From NCBI GenBank assembly GCA_020881085.1, contig JAJIYR010000072.1:1-9060 (forward strand): a stretch of DNA of 9,060 nt, written 5' to 3'. Under the pieces are notes generated by a model. It was not told where the DNA came from. It made no database searches and saw only the letters and a list, made by a program, of their open reading frames with translations. This document shows positions 6,938-9,060 of the stretch, piece by piece (the first letter of the stretch is position 1; every line of letters begins with the position of its first letter). Source of the DNA: Rickettsia endosymbiont of Bryobia graminum (GTDB lineage Bacteria > Pseudomonadota > Alphaproteobacteria > Rickettsiales > Rickettsiaceae). Made by a program: the position numbers and the translations under genes.

Positions 6938-7878
6938 GTGATATATACAAAGCAGCTGAATTTATCAAAGCAGGCAATCTAGTAGCCTTCCCTACAGAAA
7001 CTGTATACGGTCTTGGGGCTGACGCTACCAATGAACAAGCTTGCCAGAAAATTTTTCAAATAAAAGGACGCCCTAACATCAACCCTCTAATCGTCCATGT
7101 GGCGACTATAGAGCAAGCTAAAACTATCGGTGAGTTTAATGATGACGCGCTTAAGCTAGCAAAACTATTTTGGCCAGGACCTTTATCAATTGTTGTGCCA
7201 TTAAAAACTGATTCAAAAATCGCACAATCAGTATCTGCAGGTCTTTCAACAATTGCGTTACGTATACCGTCAAATATTATAGCTCTAGAGTTAATTAAAC
7301 AATCTAATAAACCAATAGCAGCACCAAGCGCTAATCCCTCAGGTTATATTAGCTCAACTAGTTTAGATCATGTAACAGAACATTTTTTACATGAACAAGA
7401 AGTGTTTATCTTAACAGACGATCTAGAAAAATCTGAGTATGGCATAGAATCAACTATAGTAGATACTACATCTGACAATTTAACTATTTTAAGAGAAGGC
7501 TTTATTACTTTAGAAATTTTAGAAGAAACCCTTAGTAAAAAAGTAGCAGTATCATCAAGCTTAGCTGAAATTAAAGCTCCTGGAATGATGGAAAAACATT
7601 ATTCTCCAAAAGTCTCTGTTAAAATGAATGCAAATAATTTGCAAAAAGGAGAAATTGGCTTAAATTTTGCTGATAGTAAGTTAATAGGCGAGTTCTCTCT
7701 TAATTTGAGCACGACTGGAGATTTAATTGAAGCAGCAAGCAATTTATATTCAGATTTAAGAAAATTAGACCAATACGCAATCCAACATAATATCAAAACT
7801 ATCACTGTTGCCGAAATTCCTGGAATAGGTATTGGCGCAGCAATCAATGACAAGCTTAAAAGGGCATCTATAAAATGA
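6934..7878 (+). CDS. tsaC/sua5: Threonylcarbamoyl-AMP synthase, long Sua5-type
   Basis: The enzyme makes L-threonylcarbamoyladenylate from threonine, bicarbonate and ATP. This is the first step of t6A37 modification in tRNAs reading ANN codons; TsaD with TsaB/TsaE completes it. The YrdC domain (about 1-195) shows FPTETVYGLG (19-28), KGRPNINPLIVH (44-55), WPGPLS (80-85), LRIPS (109-113), APSANPSG (130-137), GIESTIVD (170-177) and LREG (186-189). At 314 residues it is the long form. A linker with APGMMEKHYSPK (215-226) leads to a Sua5 domain ending IPGIGIGAAINDKLKRA (295-311). E. coli TsaC, at about 190 residues, lacks this part. The ATG overlaps the glyS stop and no Shine-Dalgarno is visible, so translation probably depends on reinitiation after glyS. 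The stop overlaps ftsY in the same way. Confidence 0.95.
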   Translation: MSDIYKAAEFIKAGNLVAFPTETVYGLGADATNEQACQKIFQIKGRPNINPLIVHVATIEQAKTIGEFNDDALKLAKLFWPGPLSIVVPLKTDSKIAQSVSAGLSTIALRIPSNIIALELIKQSNKPIAAPSANPSGYISSTSLDHVTEHFLHEQEVFILTDDLEKSEYGIESTIVDTTSDNLTILREGFITLEILEETLSKKVAVSSSLAEIKAPGMMEKHYSPKVSVKMNANNLQKGEIGLNFADSKLIGEFSLNLSTTGDLIEAASNLYSDLRKLDQYAIQHNIKTITVAEIPGIGIGAAINDKLKRASIK

Positions 7879-8795
7879 CTTCTATATTTAGTAAATTAAA
7901 ACAAGCATTATCTAAAAGTTCTAATAAAATAAGCTCTGGTATTAACCAAATATTCTATAAAAAACGCTTAGGTGAAGAAACTTTAAATGATTTAGAAGAG
8001 TTATTAATAACTTCAGATATTACCCATTCAGTAGCCATAGAATTAATAAACAAACTAAGATCTATCAAATTTGATAAAGAAGTATCTCCAGAAGTAATTA
8101 AAGAACAACTAGCAGAAATTATTGTTAATATCTTAGAAAAAAATACTAAACCTTTTGAATTACAAGATAAAAAACCTAATATAATCTTAGTTTGTGGCGT
8201 TAATGGCTCTGGAAAAACTACTAGCATAGGAAAACTTGCTACTCTTTATATACAACAAGGTAAGAAAGTAGCTATTGCCGCCTGCGATACATTTAGAGCC
8301 GGAGCAGTTAATCAGCTAGCTAATTGGGCTGACAGGAGTGGAGCAATGTTTATCACTGGCGAGGAATCAGCTGACCCAGCTAGCGTTGCTTATATGGCTA
8401 TCCAATCAGCAATAAAAAATAATATTGATATATTATTTATCGATACTGCTGGAAGATTACATAATCAAAAAAACCTAATGGATGAACTTGGCAAAATTAT
8501 AAGAGTAATTAAGAAAATTGATAATACCTCCCCTCATCATAGCATCTTAGTAATTGATGCAACTACAGGACAAAATGCCTATAACCAAATAGAACAATTT
8601 AACGCTATTGCTAATATAACTAGCCTAATTGTTACTAAATTAGATGGCACTGCTAAAGCTGGTGTGGTAGTAGGAGCAACTCAAAAATTTTCTTTATCGG
8701 TATCTTTTATAGGAATAGGCGAAAAAATAGAAGATTTAAAACCATTCAATCCTAGAATGTTTGCTAAAAGTTTGGTTGGTAGTAGCCTAGAATAA
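7875..8795 (+). CDS. ftsY: Signal recognition particle receptor FtsY
   Basis: FtsY is the membrane-associated SRP GTPase. It docks Ffh-bound ribosome-nascent chain complexes at the SecYEG translocon for co-translational insertion of membrane proteins. The 306 residues comprise an N domain (about 20-95) and a complete G domain. Visible motifs are the P-loop GVNGSGKTTSIGKLA (108-122), DTFRAGAVNQL (138-148) of the SRP-specific insertion box, DTAGRLHNQKNLMDEL (190-205), TKLDGTAKAG (254-263) and GIGEKIEDLKPF (280-291). The long acidic A domain of E. coli FtsY is absent, as is usual in this group; the first 20 residues are basic and amphipathic and may bind lipid. The start overlaps the sua5 stop (ATGA, 7875-7878), with a weak AAAGGG ten bases upstream. 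It appears to end the operon. Confidence 0.97.
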   Translation: MTSIFSKLKQALSKSSNKISSGINQIFYKKRLGEETLNDLEELLITSDITHSVAIELINKLRSIKFDKEVSPEVIKEQLAEIIVNILEKNTKPFELQDKKPNIILVCGVNGSGKTTSIGKLATLYIQQGKKVAIAACDTFRAGAVNQLANWADRSGAMFITGEESADPASVAYMAIQSAIKNNIDILFIDTAGRLHNQKNLMDELGKIIRVIKKIDNTSPHHSILVIDATTGQNAYNQIEQFNAIANITSLIVTKLDGTAKAGVVVGATQKFSLSVSFIGIGEKIEDLKPFNPRMFAKSLVGSSLE

Positions 8796-9060
8796 AAACT
8801 AATAGGCTATGGATCTTTTTATATCTACCCAACACCGAATCTAAAAACAGTTGCCATAGTCCAGGACATACAATATACAATACAACCATTACAAAATATT
8901 AAAATGTATAATGGACTGAAAACTCAACCACTACCGGCTGAGAGCCGGTAGGTTGATGGTAGGGACTAGAAGTGCCGTAGAGTTTAAGCTAAAGCTTATT
9001 CCAATCTAATGTTAGAAATAGAAGTTGGTTTATGAGCTTCTGTATGGTTATTTATATACT
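8796..9060. other. Non-coding tail after ftsY, no recognisable complete gene
   Basis: No convincing intrinsic terminator follows ftsY. A long imperfect hairpin is possible, with CTATGG (8807-8812) and TTTTTA (8816-8821) facing TAAAAA (8842-8847) and CCATAG (8854-8859). A second uses CCATTACA (8887-8894) facing TGTATAATGG (8905-8914). The strongest structure is the GC-rich hairpin at 8931-8951. On the minus strand a 20-codon open frame enters from the right edge and stops at 8996 (…NHTEAHKPTSISNIRLE); I do not recognise it. Confidence 0.5.
8920..8985 (-). mobile_element. Strong hairpin, possibly the end of an IS200/IS605-type element
   Basis: CTACCGGCT (8931-8939) and AGCCGGTAG (8943-8951) form a perfect nine-pair stem with a three-base loop. 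It can be extended by CAAC (8925-8928) with GTTG (8952-8955). Further out, AAACTC (8920-8925) can pair with GAGTTT (8980-8985). IS200/IS605 elements carry such subterminal hairpins as TnpA recognition sites, followed by a short tail to the cleavage point. On the minus strand an unidentified reading frame ends at 8996, just before this hairpin, as a transposase or TnpB gene would before its right end. No transposase domain is visible, so this is a suggestion. A terminator for that minus-strand frame is the main alternative. Confidence 0.28.

Noticed and set aside
8931..8955. Intrinsic terminator of ftsY
   Set aside because: The hairpin is strong but lies about 135 bases past the stop and has no T-run after it on the plus strand. 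On the minus strand the T-stretch comes only after several mixed bases.
1..9060. CRISPR array, tRNA, rRNA or riboswitch
   Set aside because: I saw no regularly spaced direct repeats, no cloverleaf with a GTTCRA-type arm and no known riboswitch core by reading; short or unusual RNAs could still be missed without a covariance search.

Overview
The window is an ordinary, strongly AT-rich piece of an alphaproteobacterial chromosome, most likely from the Rickettsiaceae (Rickettsia or a sister genus such as the torix-group/Tisiphia or Megaira lineages). This rests on the protein sequences, which resemble Rickettsia LepA, RF2 and FtsY as I remember them but are clearly diverged; on the low-GC codon use; and on intergenic palindromic repeats of rickettsial type. 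Genus assignment is inference.

Left part (1-1547, minus strand). The left edge holds the first 23 codons of an IS630-type transposase. Next to it is a 100-residue fragment resembling the N-terminus of DUF1835 proteins, probably cut short by that insertion. Then comes prfB (release factor 2), whose complete gene starts with GTG at 1547 and needs the classic programmed +1 frameshift at an in-frame UGA.

Middle (1548-4840). The 381-bp divergent gap between prfB and lepA carries a composite palindrome, one inverted repeat nested in another. lepA (EF4, plus strand) is followed by a second composite with the same inner repeat inside a different outer one, then by glyQ. A decayed half of the second outer repeat lies between glyQ and glyS.

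Right part (4841-9060). glyS, a Sua5-type threonylcarbamoyl-AMP synthase gene and ftsY run on the plus strand, joined by two ATGA stop-start overlaps; they look like one translation-coupled operon. The last 265 bases hold no recognisable complete gene, but contain a strong hairpin that could be the end of an IS200/IS605-type element.

The intact genes are translation and secretion housekeeping: RF2 ends translation at UGA/UAA, EF4 rescues or back-translocates ribosomes, GlyQ and GlyS together charge tRNA-Gly, Sua5 begins t6A modification of tRNAs, and FtsY is the SRP receptor. I found no convincing new biological system. The most interesting signals are the nested palindromes, with potentially bistable double hairpins; the IS-truncated DUF1835 gene; and the unexplained hairpin at the right end.
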